The notes beneath the pieces are model-generated. The model made no database searches, was not told the DNA's origin, and saw only the letters and a program-made list of their open reading frames with translations. A program made the position numbers and the translations under genes. Below are positions 9,187 through 19,842 of a stretch of DNA of 64,000 nucleotides, piece by piece; position 1 is the first letter of the stretch, and each line of letters starts with the position of its first letter. The DNA comes from Winogradskyella forsetii (GTDB taxonomy: Bacteria > Bacteroidota > Bacteroidia > Flavobacteriales > Flavobacteriaceae), in assembly GCF_013394595.1 (NCBI RefSeq), contig NZ_CP053348.1:1550001-1614000 (forward strand). Reading direction: 5' to 3'.

Positions 9187-12100
9187 ATGAAGCATACTAA
9201 ACACATCCACTTTTTAATTGTTTTTTTCCTTATCATTAGTTCTGCTATCGCTTTAAATAAAACCATGGCGACTAAAAACATCGGAACTTATACCGCACCA
9301 CCAGATGTGAGTTTTGTTTTTAATAATGATGACGTTTGTTCGGGTCAAACGGTGTCTTTTACCTCTACAGTAACAGGCGATGCTCCTTTTGAATATCTTT
9401 GGAATTTTGGAGATGGTGATACTTCTACGCAGGCCAACCCAAATCATGTATTTCAAGAATTAGGATGTGGAACGCAAACCCGAAACGTAACCCTTACTGT
9501 AACCGATGACAATGGAGAGGTAAGCACAACTTCCGAAACCATAACTATAAAACGAAGACCTTCCATTAATTTTATTGACCCAGATGCAAATTTTGGGACT
9601 CCATTCCAAAACTGTAATGCTTCTACTGTAGAATATGCCATTACTGTTGAGAACGATTCAAATTCAGATGTTTGTGTCACTTCCTATTCGATAAATTGGG
9701 GTGACGGAAATTCAGAAAATGATATAACATTTCCAATTGATCATACGTATCTCACCTTAGGCTCATTTAATATGGTAATTAGTGCAACAGGCGCAAATGG
9801 TTGTACGACAAATAAAACTTATCTTGTAAGTAACTCTAGCAACCCTACTGGTGGAATAGTAACACCAGGAGGCACTGTTGATTTATGTTTACCTGTAGGT
9901 CCATTGGAATTTAAAATTAGTACTTGGGGAGAAAATCCACCTGATACATTATATGACATTGATTTTGGTGATGGTACATCATTTATTTTAACTCAAGACG
10001 ATTTAGAATCTTCAATATACTACAATAGTGCTAATCCGGCTGCATCGGACAATTTCCCTATTCCTCACACCTATACGGAATCTAATTGTCCAAACTTCAG
10101 TTATACCATCCTTTTAGATATTATTACGTCTTGCGGAACGTCTAATTTAACGGCAGGACCTATTACGATATATAAAAGACCAGACGTGAGTTTTGATATT
10201 GACGAAAGTGCGTGTATAAATGTGAATGTTCCAATTACCAACACATCTACAAGCGGATTCAATATTAACTGTTCAACGGATGCCAACTGGTTTTGGGATA
10301 TGGGAGATGGGACCACATATACGGTATTTGAACCTGTGCATACCTACACAGCTTCGGGAACCTATACCATATCATTATATGCTGAAAATTATTGCGGTGA
10401 AACAGATCCAGTTACCCAAGAAATATGTATCGAAGGACCGCTAAACCCAGCTTTTACAACAAATGTAGATGAAGGCTGTTCGCCATTAGCCATTACCACG
10501 ACAAACTCTACAGATGAATCTGTCAGTTGTATAGTACCAACCTATTTATGGGAAGTCATCTACACTGCTGAATTCTGTGGCACGTCTGAATCGTGGAGTT
10601 TTACAAACGGTACAGACGAAAATTCAAAGAATCCTTCATTTCAATTTGACACTGCAGGGACTTACGAACTCGTCATGACAGCTACTAATTCATGTGGCGA
10701 CTTTTCAACCTCTCAATTTATAGAAGTAAAACAGCCACCAACCGTAACAATAGATCCTATAGAAGATGCTTGTGGTTCGCTTACGTTTAATCCAGTTGCC
10801 GTAGTTGATACCTGTGCACCTGCTTCAGATACTGTAACCTATAGCTGGTCGTTTCCTGGAGGTTCGCCGGCCACTTCAGATCAATTGGATCCTGGAATCG
10901 TTGAATATACAACCGTCGGAGATTATACCATCACCTTCAGTATAACCAATGGTTGTGGAACAACTACGGAAACAGAAATGTTTTCTATTAACAATTCTCC
11001 TACCATTACAAATACGGATACGTCCCAAACCATTTGTTCAGGGGCATCCACAACAGCTATCAATCTGACTTCAGATGACACCAGCACCACATTTAGTTGG
11101 GTGTCCAATACGCCTGCAGGTCTTACAGGTTATATCCCAAGCGGAACGGCCAGCCCCATTCCTGTGCAAACCATAATTAATACGACCACAAATCAAATAA
11201 CCTTAGAATATACAGTGACACCAGAGATTGATGGATGCGAAGGCATGCCAATCGATTTTAGTATTGTTGTAGAACCTGCGCCTTTGATAACGATGCAGCC
11301 GATATCAGATGGTGTTTGCCAAAATGGGACCACAGCTGATTTATCAGTGGCTTACCAAGGCACGGGAACTCCAGTTTATCAATGGTATGAAAACACGGTT
11401 GATAATACCACATCAGGAACCGCAATTGCAGGCGCAACCTCAGCAACATTTTCGCCACCAACAGCTACGGTTGGCATCACTTATTATTACGTTATTATTA
11501 CATTTTCTTCTGGAGGTTGTAACGAAATTATATCTGATACCGCAGAAATTGAAGTTGCCAGTGCACCTCAAATCGATACACAACCATTAAATACACAATC
11601 GATTTGTGAGGGAGGAAATTCAGAAGCGCTGTCGGTTAGCGTTTCTGGAGGATCAGGAACGGCTTCATATCAGTGGTTTAGCAATTCCACGAACAGTAAT
11701 TCTGGTGGTACCATGATTTCGGGTGCTACAGCTTCAAGTTATACACCACCTTCTTTTAATACAGTTGGTACTTTTTATTATTATGTTGAAATCTCTTTTG
11801 TGTCCAATGGCTGTTCAATGCTTATAAGTGACGTATCAGAAATTGAGGTCGTTAATGATCCTGTGGTAACGGCACAACCCTTAGATTTTCAAAGTTTATG
11901 TCAGAATTCAACAGTTCAGGATTTAGAAGTAACGGTTTCAGGTGGTTTAGGTACACTATCCTATCAATGGTATGAGAATACTTCAAACAATACAACCTCT
12001 GGAACACCAATAGCAGGAGCAATTTCAAGTACCTATACACCTCTAGGAACTAGCGTCGGAACACTTTATTATTACTGTATCATTACACAAGATGTGTCAG

Positions 12101-14940
12101 GCTGTGAAGTTACAAGCGCTATTGCTGAGGTTGAAATTAGCGCTGGCGCACAATTTAGCGCACAACCTATTTCAGATGAATTATGCATCGGAGAAACTAC
12201 GGCTGCATTGCATGTAGCTTATACGAACGGGACAGGAACAGCGACCTACCAATGGTATCTCAATCCTGCCAATGATACCACAACCGGAACGCCTATTACA
12301 GGCGCAACAGCAGATACGTATAATCCTGAGGTTAATGTGACAGGAACCTTATATTATTATGTGATTATTACCTTCAGTTCTGGCGGTTGTACCGAAATCA
12401 TATCCAATACAGCTGAAATTATAGTGAATGAAACGCCTTTTATTGATGATTCAACGGCTTTGATTTGTAGCGGAAATACTTTTGAGTTTGTACCAGATAC
12501 AACAAATACAGGTGATATTGTGCCTTTAAATACATTATATACATGGACCACTCCAGTAGTGAGTCCTGCAGGAAGCATTACAGGGGCAACGGAACAATTG
12601 ACACCAATAGCTACGGTTTCTCAATTTTTAGAGAATACAACTACGAGTCCAGCGACGGTAACGTATACGGTAACGCCAATCTCAGGAAACTGTCCAGGGT
12701 TGGATTTTGAAGTGGTGGTAACGGTTAATCCTTCCATTTCTGTAATGTCTTCCGTAACCCAGAATTTATGTTATCAAGTCAATACGGCATCCATAGACAT
12801 CAGCATTGTTGGTGGCGTGCCTTTTACAACAGGAAATGCATATAACATCACTTGGTCAGGACCTAATGGTTTCATGAGTAATGACGAAGATATTTTTAAT
12901 CTTGAAGCTGGTGATTATACCTTGAATGTTGAAGATGATGGTGGTTGTCCGTATTCAGAAATAATAACGATTACCGAACCTGATGAACTCACATTCAGTA
13001 GCGTGGATTTTGATCCAGAAACCATTTCATGTTTTGATGCGGATGATGGGAACATAGGAATCGATATTTCTGGAGGCACGCCTCCTTATGCCTACACCTG
13101 GACTCTAGGTGGAGCACCATTTTCTGCGGATGAGGATTTAACGGATTTAGGACCTGGTATTTATACAATTTCAGTGACCGATGCTAATAATTGTGGTCCC
13201 ATACAAATGAGCTTCGACATCCAAGAGCCAGATGAACTGCAAGTCACGCTAGATTCTAAAATTGATGTGCTATGTTTTGAGGATGCCACAGGACTAATAA
13301 ATGTAAATGTCATAGGTGGCCGAACCGATTATAGTTTTGTTTGGTCTGGACCGAATAGTTTTTCAAGTACAAATCAGAATATTGATACCTTAATTGCAGG
13401 AATTTATAATCTTACGGTTACGGATAATTCAGGCTGTACAGATACTTTGGAAGTAGAAATCCTTCAAAATGACCAGATAGAAATAGATCTTAGTGTGAAC
13501 CAAATTTTGTGCTATGGCGATAATGATGGCTCCATAACGATTAATTCAATTTCAGGAGGTGTGGCGCCTTACAACATCGCTTGGAGTAATTTAGGGACTG
13601 GAAATAGTCAGACGAATTTATCTGGTGGGACTTATACCATTACCATAACAGATGCTGAAAATTGTGAACGGCAGTTCCCTGTGGTAATCGATGAACCTCC
13701 TGTGTTTTTAATTGATCCTGAAATCACACAAATGTCTTGTGCCGGCGAAAATGATGCGAGTATCACCTTGAATTTTGTCGGTGGCATTGATCCTGTAACG
13801 CTTGTTTGGGACGATGATGCCACAGCGGGTACAGAACGAAATAATTTAGCCCCTGGAACCTATACGGTTACCATAACGGATGGTGTGCCTTGCGTTATTC
13901 AAGAAAGTTTTACCATTAATACGCTTTTGCCATTAGCGGTTTCTGCAACCATTACCAATGCTTTGGATTGTGAAGATGCCAATAGCGGAGCGCTTAATTT
14001 GCTGATACAAGGTGGTACGCCGCCTTTTGATGTGTTTTGGTCCAATGGAGCGCTAACGGAAGATTTAATAGACGTTCCTCCAAACACCTATATCGCCACG
14101 GTAACGGACGCCAATGGTTGTATGATTGAAGGCAGTTGGGAGGTGACCCGTTTTGAACCTTTGGTTTTAAATGTTGATGAACAAGTGGATGTAAATTGTG
14201 ATACGCAAACTATAGAACAGACTTTTGTGGCCATCGCAAGTGGAGGTGTGCCACCATTTCAATATAATTGGTCTAGCGGAACCGTTAGTGGCCTTAATAA
14301 TGAATTTATGACGACTGACGAAAATGGTTTAGTGGTTTTAGAGGTGACGGATAGTTTTGGCTGTTCAACCAATTACACCTTTAATGTGGAATTAACCATT
14401 TTAGGCGATGCCGATTTCGAAACCACGTCCTTTGGCTATTTAAACTATGGTGTTTATGCCATTCAAGATCCTATTGAATTCATCAATACAGCAACAGGAA
14501 ATTACCAAACCATCCTTTGGGACTTTGACGATGGCAGTTTTTCAGGAGAAGAGAATCCATTTCATACCTATTTTACACCTGGTAGTTATGTGGTAAAACA
14601 AACCGTCACCTATCCTTATGGATGTGTGTATGAAAGCACAATAACGCTCATCATTGAGGAAGGCTATAAATTGATAATGCCAGATGCCTTTACACCAAAC
14701 GAAGATGGTATTAATGATTTCTTCGGGCCTGTTTCCATTGGGCTCAACACTCTAGAAATGAATGTGTATGACACTTGGGGAAGCCTCATTTATAATGAAA
14801 CTGGCGATGCTATTAGAGGTTGGGACGGTAAAGTAAAGGATGAAGATGCCGAAAACGGTAATTACTATTACACGTTTACAGCCAAGACCTTTTACGGAAA
14901 CGACGTTAAACAACAAGGCGCTTTTGTATTTATCAAATAA
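9187..14940 (+). CDS. Giant PKD/Ig-like/SprB-repeat adhesin with type B (gliding-type) sorting domain
   Basis: 1,917 residues from the ATG at 9187, which starts a good signal peptide (FLIVFFLIISSAIA); the upstream in-frame ATG at 9166 adds seven unlikely residues. Several PKD domains (DFGDGTS- and WDMGDG-like motifs) occupy about residues 30-560. Ig-like repeats of about 95 residues with YQWYENT and TYYYVIITFSSGGC phrases follow at about 700-1080. SprB-type repeats (ISGGTPPYAYTW, GIYTISVTDANNC) fill about 1185-1660. A final PKD domain precedes the C-terminal CHU_C/gliding-motility domain (FTPNEDGINDFF, VYDTWGSLIY, GWDGK, GNYYYTF). Such proteins are T9SS cargo on the cell surface, used in adhesion or gliding. 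The next gene encodes its probable outer-membrane partner. Confidence 0.9.
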   Translation: MKHTKHIHFLIVFFLIISSAIALNKTMATKNIGTYTAPPDVSFVFNNDDVCSGQTVSFTSTVTGDAPFEYLWNFGDGDTSTQANPNHVFQELGCGTQTRNVTLTVTDDNGEVSTTSETITIKRRPSINFIDPDANFGTPFQNCNASTVEYAITVENDSNSDVCVTSYSINWGDGNSENDITFPIDHTYLTLGSFNMVISATGANGCTTNKTYLVSNSSNPTGGIVTPGGTVDLCLPVGPLEFKISTWGENPPDTLYDIDFGDGTSFILTQDDLESSIYYNSANPAASDNFPIPHTYTESNCPNFSYTILLDIITSCGTSNLTAGPITIYKRPDVSFDIDESACINVNVPITNTSTSGFNINCSTDANWFWDMGDGTTYTVFEPVHTYTASGTYTISLYAENYCGETDPVTQEICIEGPLNPAFTTNVDEGCSPLAITTTNSTDESVSCIVPTYLWEVIYTAEFCGTSESWSFTNGTDENSKNPSFQFDTAGTYELVMTATNSCGDFSTSQFIEVKQPPTVTIDPIEDACGSLTFNPVAVVDTCAPASDTVTYSWSFPGGSPATSDQLDPGIVEYTTVGDYTITFSITNGCGTTTETEMFSINNSPTITNTDTSQTICSGASTTAINLTSDDTSTTFSWVSNTPAGLTGYIPSGTASPIPVQTIINTTTNQITLEYTVTPEIDGCEGMPIDFSIVVEPAPLITMQPISDGVCQNGTTADLSVAYQGTGTPVYQWYENTVDNTTSGTAIAGATSATFSPPTATVGITYYYVIITFSSGGCNEIISDTAEIEVASAPQIDTQPLNTQSICEGGNSEALSVSVSGGSGTASYQWFSNSTNSNSGGTMISGATASSYTPPSFNTVGTFYYYVEISFVSNGCSMLISDVSEIEVVNDPVVTAQPLDFQSLCQNSTVQDLEVTVSGGLGTLSYQWYENTSNNTTSGTPIAGAISSTYTPLGTSVGTLYYYCIITQDVSGCEVTSAIAEVEISAGAQFSAQPISDELCIGETTAALHVAYTNGTGTATYQWYLNPANDTTTGTPITGATADTYNPEVNVTGTLYYYVIITFSSGGCTEIISNTAEIIVNETPFIDDSTALICSGNTFEFVPDTTNTGDIVPLNTLYTWTTPVVSPAGSITGATEQLTPIATVSQFLENTTTSPATVTYTVTPISGNCPGLDFEVVVTVNPSISVMSSVTQNLCYQVNTASIDISIVGGVPFTTGNAYNITWSGPNGFMSNDEDIFNLEAGDYTLNVEDDGGCPYSEIITITEPDELTFSSVDFDPETISCFDADDGNIGIDISGGTPPYAYTWTLGGAPFSADEDLTDLGPGIYTISVTDANNCGPIQMSFDIQEPDELQVTLDSKIDVLCFEDATGLINVNVIGGRTDYSFVWSGPNSFSSTNQNIDTLIAGIYNLTVTDNSGCTDTLEVEILQNDQIEIDLSVNQILCYGDNDGSITINSISGGVAPYNIAWSNLGTGNSQTNLSGGTYTITITDAENCERQFPVVIDEPPVFLIDPEITQMSCAGENDASITLNFVGGIDPVTLVWDDDATAGTERNNLAPGTYTVTITDGVPCVIQESFTINTLLPLAVSATITNALDCEDANSGALNLLIQGGTPPFDVFWSNGALTEDLIDVPPNTYIATVTDANGCMIEGSWEVTRFEPLVLNVDEQVDVNCDTQTIEQTFVAIASGGVPPFQYNWSSGTVSGLNNEFMTTDENGLVVLEVTDSFGCSTNYTFNVELTILGDADFETTSFGYLNYGVYAIQDPIEFINTATGNYQTILWDFDDGSFSGEENPFHTYFTPGSYVVKQTVTYPYGCVYESTITLIIEEGYKLIMPDAFTPNEDGINDFFGPVSIGLNTLEMNVYDTWGSLIYNETGDAIRGWDGKVKDEDAENGNYYYTFTAKTFYGNDVKQQGAFVFIK

Positions 14941-14947
14941 AACCAAC

Positions 14948-15952
14948 ATGACAATTAGAACACAGATCACCATTTTTATAGCGGTTTTATTAGGGTTAAA
15001 TGCCATGGCCCAAGACCCTATATTCACACAATCCAACTATATACAAGAAACCATAAACCCTGGGTTTTCCGGATTTGAGGATAATGACCGAATTAGTGCC
15101 GGCATTCTAACGCGCACACAATGGCCCAATTTGGATTTAAGGGTGAGCACACAATATTTCTATATCAATAAATCCTACGAAAGCCGAAATAGTTCAGGTT
15201 CCGGCATAGGGTTTAGTGCGCTCTGGCAAAATGAATCCTTTAGCAATTATAATTTTTATCAGGCGAATGTCAATTATATGCATCGTGTGAATCTTAATGG
15301 CGGATGGTTTTTTAGACCAGCGCTGGAAGTGGGCTTTGGGTTTAAGGATATCGGGTTTAATAGCTTGACGCTTGCCGATCAAATTAATATTAATACAGGA
15401 GCGATTGCACCAGTGTCTGTAGATCCCTTTAGTGGCAATACCGAAAATGTATTCTTTTTTGATGTGTCGTCAGGATTTGTATTTGAAAAACAGGGTTATA
15501 ATGGTGACACCTATTGGTTTGGGATTTCAGCCAAACACCTCAACCGACCAAATATTTCCTTTTTAAGAGATGGGAATGTGCCGTTGGATATATTCTATTC
15601 CATCCATGGGAATTATCGGTTTCCGTTTATGGTTGACTATCATATGATGCTGACGGCTAACTATATGCAACAAGGCCAGTATAACCGTTTGGATGTTGGG
15701 ACCTTGTTTCAAGTGAATCAGTTTTTGTTGGGAGTTACTGCGGCTACAAATCCAGCCCGAAATGATAATAACAGTCATTTGGTCACCTCACTAAATGGAT
15801 TTCTTGGTTTGGAATATACCTATTTTAGATTCGGCTTGTCCTATGATGCCAATATTTCAAAAATTGGAAATACCAATGGCGTTTACGAATTTTCGCTAAC
15901 CTATATGTCGCGCTGTCGTAGCTGTCCGACGAATCGTAATCGAAAGCGGTAA
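14948..15952 (+). CDS. PorP/SprF family outer-membrane protein
   Basis: 334 residues beginning MTIRTQITIFIAVLLGLNAMAQ, a clear signal peptide; an upstream in-frame ATG at 14840 lies inside the preceding gene and is rejected. After cleavage comes DPIFTQSNYIQETINPGFSG, the characteristic start of PorP/SprF beta-barrel proteins. The remainder alternates short amphipathic strands and turns. SprF-type proteins are needed to export or anchor a specific partner adhesin with a type B sorting domain. It starts 7 bp after the adhesin stop, so the two are almost certainly one operon and one export pair. The Cys/Arg-rich tail (CRSCPTNRNRKR) is typical of the family. Confidence 0.9.
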   Translation: MTIRTQITIFIAVLLGLNAMAQDPIFTQSNYIQETINPGFSGFEDNDRISAGILTRTQWPNLDLRVSTQYFYINKSYESRNSSGSGIGFSALWQNESFSNYNFYQANVNYMHRVNLNGGWFFRPALEVGFGFKDIGFNSLTLADQININTGAIAPVSVDPFSGNTENVFFFDVSSGFVFEKQGYNGDTYWFGISAKHLNRPNISFLRDGNVPLDIFYSIHGNYRFPFMVDYHMMLTANYMQQGQYNRLDVGTLFQVNQFLLGVTAATNPARNDNNSHLVTSLNGFLGLEYTYFRFGLSYDANISKIGNTNGVYEFSLTYMSRCRSCPTNRNRKR

Positions 15953-15954
15953 AA

Positions 15955-16345
15955 GGGAGTGGGTGAGAGGGGAGTTATGAGAGGGGAGTTATGAGAGGTG
16001 AGTGATGAGAGGTGAGACTGGGTGATGAAAACTGACTTCCAAATAATATATTACGAACTGCATTTTTTACTTTATGTTGTTGATGGTTGATGGTTGATGG
16101 TTGATGGTTGATGGATGATGGAAGACGGTCAACTCTATTCAGGGATGTACATGAGGACGGAAGACGGAAGACAGAAGACAGAAGACTGAGGACTGACCGC
16201 TACCTACGAACACTGAAAACTTCACACTTCATACTTCACACTTTATACTTCACACTTTACACTTTTCACTTCACACTTTTCACTTTTCACTTCACACTTT
16301 TCACTGCATACTGAACACCGAACACTGACCACTGAAGACTGAGGA
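15955..16345. repeat. 390-bp block of successive heptanucleotide tandem tracts
   Basis: Between convergent genes lie successive tracts with a 7-nt period: GGTGAGA-type units (15960-16020), TGATGGT units (about five, 16081-16122), GGAAGAC units (16155-16190), then CTTCACA/CACTTTT-type units (16210-16300) and GAACACT units (16310-16345). The units are unrelated in sequence but share the period and recur near 590, 4,810 and 4,980. An open frame of 68 codons here is only translated repeat. Confidence 0.85.
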
Positions 16346-16356
16346 CAAAGGGGAAC

Positions 16357-17799
16357 CTACCCCAAATCCCAAACCAAAGGCAGAATAAAATACACAATTA
16401 AGGTCACCAGAATAATCGATATCACATTCATCCAAATCCCTTTCCGCACCATATCTTCAATTTTCAAATAGCCCGAGCCAAAGACCACAGCATTAGGCGG
16501 AGTAGCCACAGGTAGCATAAACGCGCAAGAAGCGGCTAAGGTGGCACTAACCAGTAATATATAAGGGTGAATATTGAGTACGGCAGCCAAGGCCACCAAT
16601 ACAGGTAAAAGCATCGCCGTCGTAGCCATATTGGAGGTGATTTCGGTTAAAAAGTTGACGGAAGCAATCAATACCAATAGTAATATAAAAACGGAAACGC
16701 CAATCAACGAGGTTAATTGATTCCCAAGCCATGCTGCCAATCCACTAGTTTCAAAACCGGTTGCCAAGGCCATGCCGCCACCAAAGAGCAATAAAATGCC
16801 CCAAGGTAATTTTACGGCGTCAGTCCATGAAATAAGCGCATCGATTTTTTTACGATTAGGAATTAAAAACAACACCAAGGCCGCCATAATGGCTATAATG
16901 GTATCATCAATGGCAGGTAACCATTTAGAAAGTACAAACGAACGAGAGATCCATGCTATGACAGCGCAAATAAATACCACCAAGACCGCTTTCTCTTCAT
17001 AAGAGATGTTACCTAAAGCTTTCAGTTGTTTTTCAATTTCTTTTCGGCCGCCAGGAAACTCTTTTTGCTCAAACTTAAAAGCGAATCGGGTGAGGTAAAA
17101 CCAACATATCAACAACAGCACTATACTGATGGGAAACCCAAACATAAACCATTGTGAAAAAGTGATTTCGGTATGATAGGTGCTTTCTACTACACCAGCC
17201 AAAACCAAATTTGGAGGCGTTCCAATAAGGGTGGCCATACCTCCAATGGAAGCGCTATAGGCAATGGCCAACATCAATGCTTTTCCGAAGATTAGATTTT
17301 CGTTGGCTTTGGTATTCGGATTATCCTGAAGTTGTAATACAATAGCAATACCTACAGGCAAAATCATAACAGCTGTTGCGGTATTGGAAATCCACATGGA
17401 TAACAAAGCCGTCGCTATCATAAACCCAAGAATAATTCGGCTAACATTAGTGCCCACCAATTTAATGATATTTAAGGCAATGCGTTTGTGCAAGTTCCAT
17501 TTTTCAATAGCAATGGCGAGTATAAAACCGCCCAGAAAGAGGAAAATGTATTTATGACCATAAGACGCTGTGGTTTCACTTATGGAAATACCACCGGACA
17601 ATGGGAACAAAACAATGGGTAATAAGGCCGTGACTGATATGGAAATAGCCTCGGTAATCCACCAAACAGCAATCCAAGCGGTTGAAGCTAAAATCGCATT
17701 GGCGGAAGCATCCAAACCTGCAGGATGAAAGAATAATTTAATGCCAATAAATAAAAGTGGTCCTAAAAAGAGCCCTATGTTTTGTTTGGTTGTTTTCAT
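16357..17799 (-). CDS. SLC13 (DASS) family sodium/anion symporter
   Basis: 480 residues and about 12 membrane segments. The SLC13/DASS signature is clear: WWITEAISISVTALLPIVLFP near the N-terminus and the two SNT-type substrate and sodium motifs (SMWISNTATAVMILPVG about 135-151 and EITSNMATTAMLLPV about 388-402). Members import di- or tricarboxylates or sulfate with sodium. Substrate cannot be told from sequence alone; in Bacteroidota most are annotated as dicarboxylate carriers. The gene stands alone, facing the adhesin operon across the heptamer block. Confidence 0.9.
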   Translation of the reverse strand: MKTTKQNIGLFLGPLLFIGIKLFFHPAGLDASANAILASTAWIAVWWITEAISISVTALLPIVLFPLSGGISISETTASYGHKYIFLFLGGFILAIAIEKWNLHKRIALNIIKLVGTNVSRIILGFMIATALLSMWISNTATAVMILPVGIAIVLQLQDNPNTKANENLIFGKALMLAIAYSASIGGMATLIGTPPNLVLAGVVESTYHTEITFSQWFMFGFPISIVLLLICWFYLTRFAFKFEQKEFPGGRKEIEKQLKALGNISYEEKAVLVVFICAVIAWISRSFVLSKWLPAIDDTIIAIMAALVLFLIPNRKKIDALISWTDAVKLPWGILLLFGGGMALATGFETSGLAAWLGNQLTSLIGVSVFILLLVLIASVNFLTEITSNMATTAMLLPVLVALAAVLNIHPYILLVSATLAASCAFMLPVATPPNAVVFGSGYLKIEDMVRKGIWMNVISIILVTLIVYFILPLVWDLG

Positions 17800-18057
17800 G
17801 AGTTGGTAAGCTAAGGTTTTTTATAATAGTAATTTTCCTATATTTTTATTGATGCGCTTTTTATAGTAAAATTCTAGCTGAAAGGACTGTATGGTCTAGA
17901 TTTCTCTATTAGTGGGATTAAATATAAATATATAATATTTCTTACTTTGAAAGTGTTAACTGCTTGAAATATAGGTATAAAATGTTAATAACTTTTAAGA
18001 TTTAATTCTAATTATTATTGTTAGTTCTGTTTTTTTGTAATCCCAAAACTACTAAAA

Positions 18058-19623
18058 ATGAAACTATTTTACCTTACAGCATTTGCTGTGGCTTTTTGTT
18101 ATATGGCAAAAGCACAAGACCCATCTCGTACGATGCATATAAGTGCGGGAACTTCAGTTATCGTGTCATCGGGCACCACACTTTCTGCATCAGAAGTCAA
18201 CCTTAAATCCACATCAGACCGCTTTGCATGCTTGTTTCTAAATGACGATTTAGAGGCTTCTACCGTTGTGAATTATGACCGTTATGTTAATATGATCGGT
18301 TCGTCTACCCAAAATGGAAATGATTTAATTTCTTTACCCGTAAAGACCACAGCAGACGCTACCTTTGCTGATTTTTTAACATATACCGATGGTACAAACG
18401 CTAATTCGGCTATTATTCCAAATGCACCATCGATCCCAACGCTATTTGCTTTTGGTCCTTATAACAATACGAACCAATCCTACACCAATTATAATACCGC
18501 GACAGATGGTGGTGTTATACTTAAAAGAGCCGTAGGTTACAGGGCTGCAAGTTATAGTGGACAGACCGTGAGATTTACGGGCACCGTATCTACGGTATCA
18601 GAAACGGTTGACATATCTACAAATAATAACCGATGGAACTCCGTTGGTAATCCTTACCCAACCTATATAGATTCTCAAGCTTTCCTATCTGCAAATGCTG
18701 CAGTTTTAGACCCTAGTGCACAAGCCATTTATGCTTATAATAGCGGCACTAATACCGATACAGGTGCTGGAACCTTCGGTAACTTTACCATTATTAATGC
18801 ACTAACAAATACAGACATCAACATTGCGCCAGGTCAGGGCTTCTTAGTCGCAAATGATCCTGTTGAACCCACAAATCAAGTCAGCTTTACTACAACAATG
18901 AGAAGTTTTGATGGAACGGATGATTTTATATTAGGTAGAACTACCGATCAAAATCAAATGTTACGCCTTCAAGTTGAAAATGGTACGGAAGATTTTGCCA
19001 CAGAAATTTACTTTAATGCGAATTCAACTTCTGGATTAGATCCTGGATACGATGCCATGCTTTACGGCAATGGTTATAATTTGATGGTTTATTCTCATTT
19101 GGTGGAAGCTAACCAAGGCAAAAAAATGGCGATTCAAAGTCTAGGACTTCAAACGCAAAACGACATGAGTATTCCACTAGGCGTAAAAGCAGGCCAAGGA
19201 CAGCAAATTACATTCAGTATTGAAGCCTCTACATTACCCTCTGAGGTTGAGGTTTATTTAGAAGATGCCCAAACCAACACCTTTACCTTATTGAATGCCA
19301 ATTCATTTACCGCTAATAACGCTATTTCCGGTACTGGACGCTTTTATCTCAGATTTGAAAACACGTCACTATCAACGACAGACCTCCATAGGGAAAACGT
19401 GCAAATCTCTGCAAGCGCACAGACGCTTTTCATCAATGGCCTACTTTTAGCAGATACAGAAGTCTCGGTTTACGACATTCAAGGGCGTTTGGTGCTTTCT
19501 TCCACCTTAAAAGAAGCCTCAAATAGAAACACCATAGATGCGGCGCGTTTAAGCCAAGGCATCTACGTAGTTAAGTTAAATAATAAAGTGCAACAGCAAA
19601 CCAAAAAAGTGGTTATTAAATAA
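18058..19623 (+). CDS. Secreted protein with T9SS type A sorting domain
   Basis: 521 residues. A signal peptide (LTAFAVAFCYMAKAQ) is followed by a beta-rich region with no catalytic motif I recognise. It includes DRYVNMIGSSTQNGNDLISLPV and WNSVGNPYPTYID, phrases common in flavobacterial surface proteins. The C-terminal 75 residues form a type A sorting domain (EVSVYDIQGRLVLSS, LSQGIYVVKLN, KKVVIK). It is probably exported by the type IX system. The next gene (219 bp on) is also secreted, so the pair may be expressed together, although no shared promoter is visible. Confidence 0.8.
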   Translation: MKLFYLTAFAVAFCYMAKAQDPSRTMHISAGTSVIVSSGTTLSASEVNLKSTSDRFACLFLNDDLEASTVVNYDRYVNMIGSSTQNGNDLISLPVKTTADATFADFLTYTDGTNANSAIIPNAPSIPTLFAFGPYNNTNQSYTNYNTATDGGVILKRAVGYRAASYSGQTVRFTGTVSTVSETVDISTNNNRWNSVGNPYPTYIDSQAFLSANAAVLDPSAQAIYAYNSGTNTDTGAGTFGNFTIINALTNTDINIAPGQGFLVANDPVEPTNQVSFTTTMRSFDGTDDFILGRTTDQNQMLRLQVENGTEDFATEIYFNANSTSGLDPGYDAMLYGNGYNLMVYSHLVEANQGKKMAIQSLGLQTQNDMSIPLGVKAGQGQQITFSIEASTLPSEVEVYLEDAQTNTFTLLNANSFTANNAISGTGRFYLRFENTSLSTTDLHRENVQISASAQTLFINGLLLADTEVSVYDIQGRLVLSSTLKEASNRNTIDAARLSQGIYVVKLNNKVQQQTKKVVIK

Positions 19624-19842
19624 GTTTTAATTCACTTTACAAATAGCCATTTGATCATAAGTTCTCAAAACTGTGGTTTAATGCTGCTAAAAACAAAAGC
19701 ACTAAGTCTGTTCTTGTTTAAGAACCCTTTTAAAGGCACATAAACCATTATTGAGCACTCAACATCATAATAAAAACAATCATCTTCAAGATGAACACTA
19801 TTCATAGACCCCAAAAATACATTAACCTCACAACCCTAAATT

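Noticed and set aside
16108-16314. 68-codon open frame in the heptamer block
   Set aside because: It consists of translated 7-nt tandem repeats (DGRR, HFTLFTFHFTLFT); no start context and no protein-like composition.
15955-16345. Possible CRISPR array from the many repeats
   Set aside because: The units are only 7 nt long, directly joined, with no spacers and no cas genes nearby.
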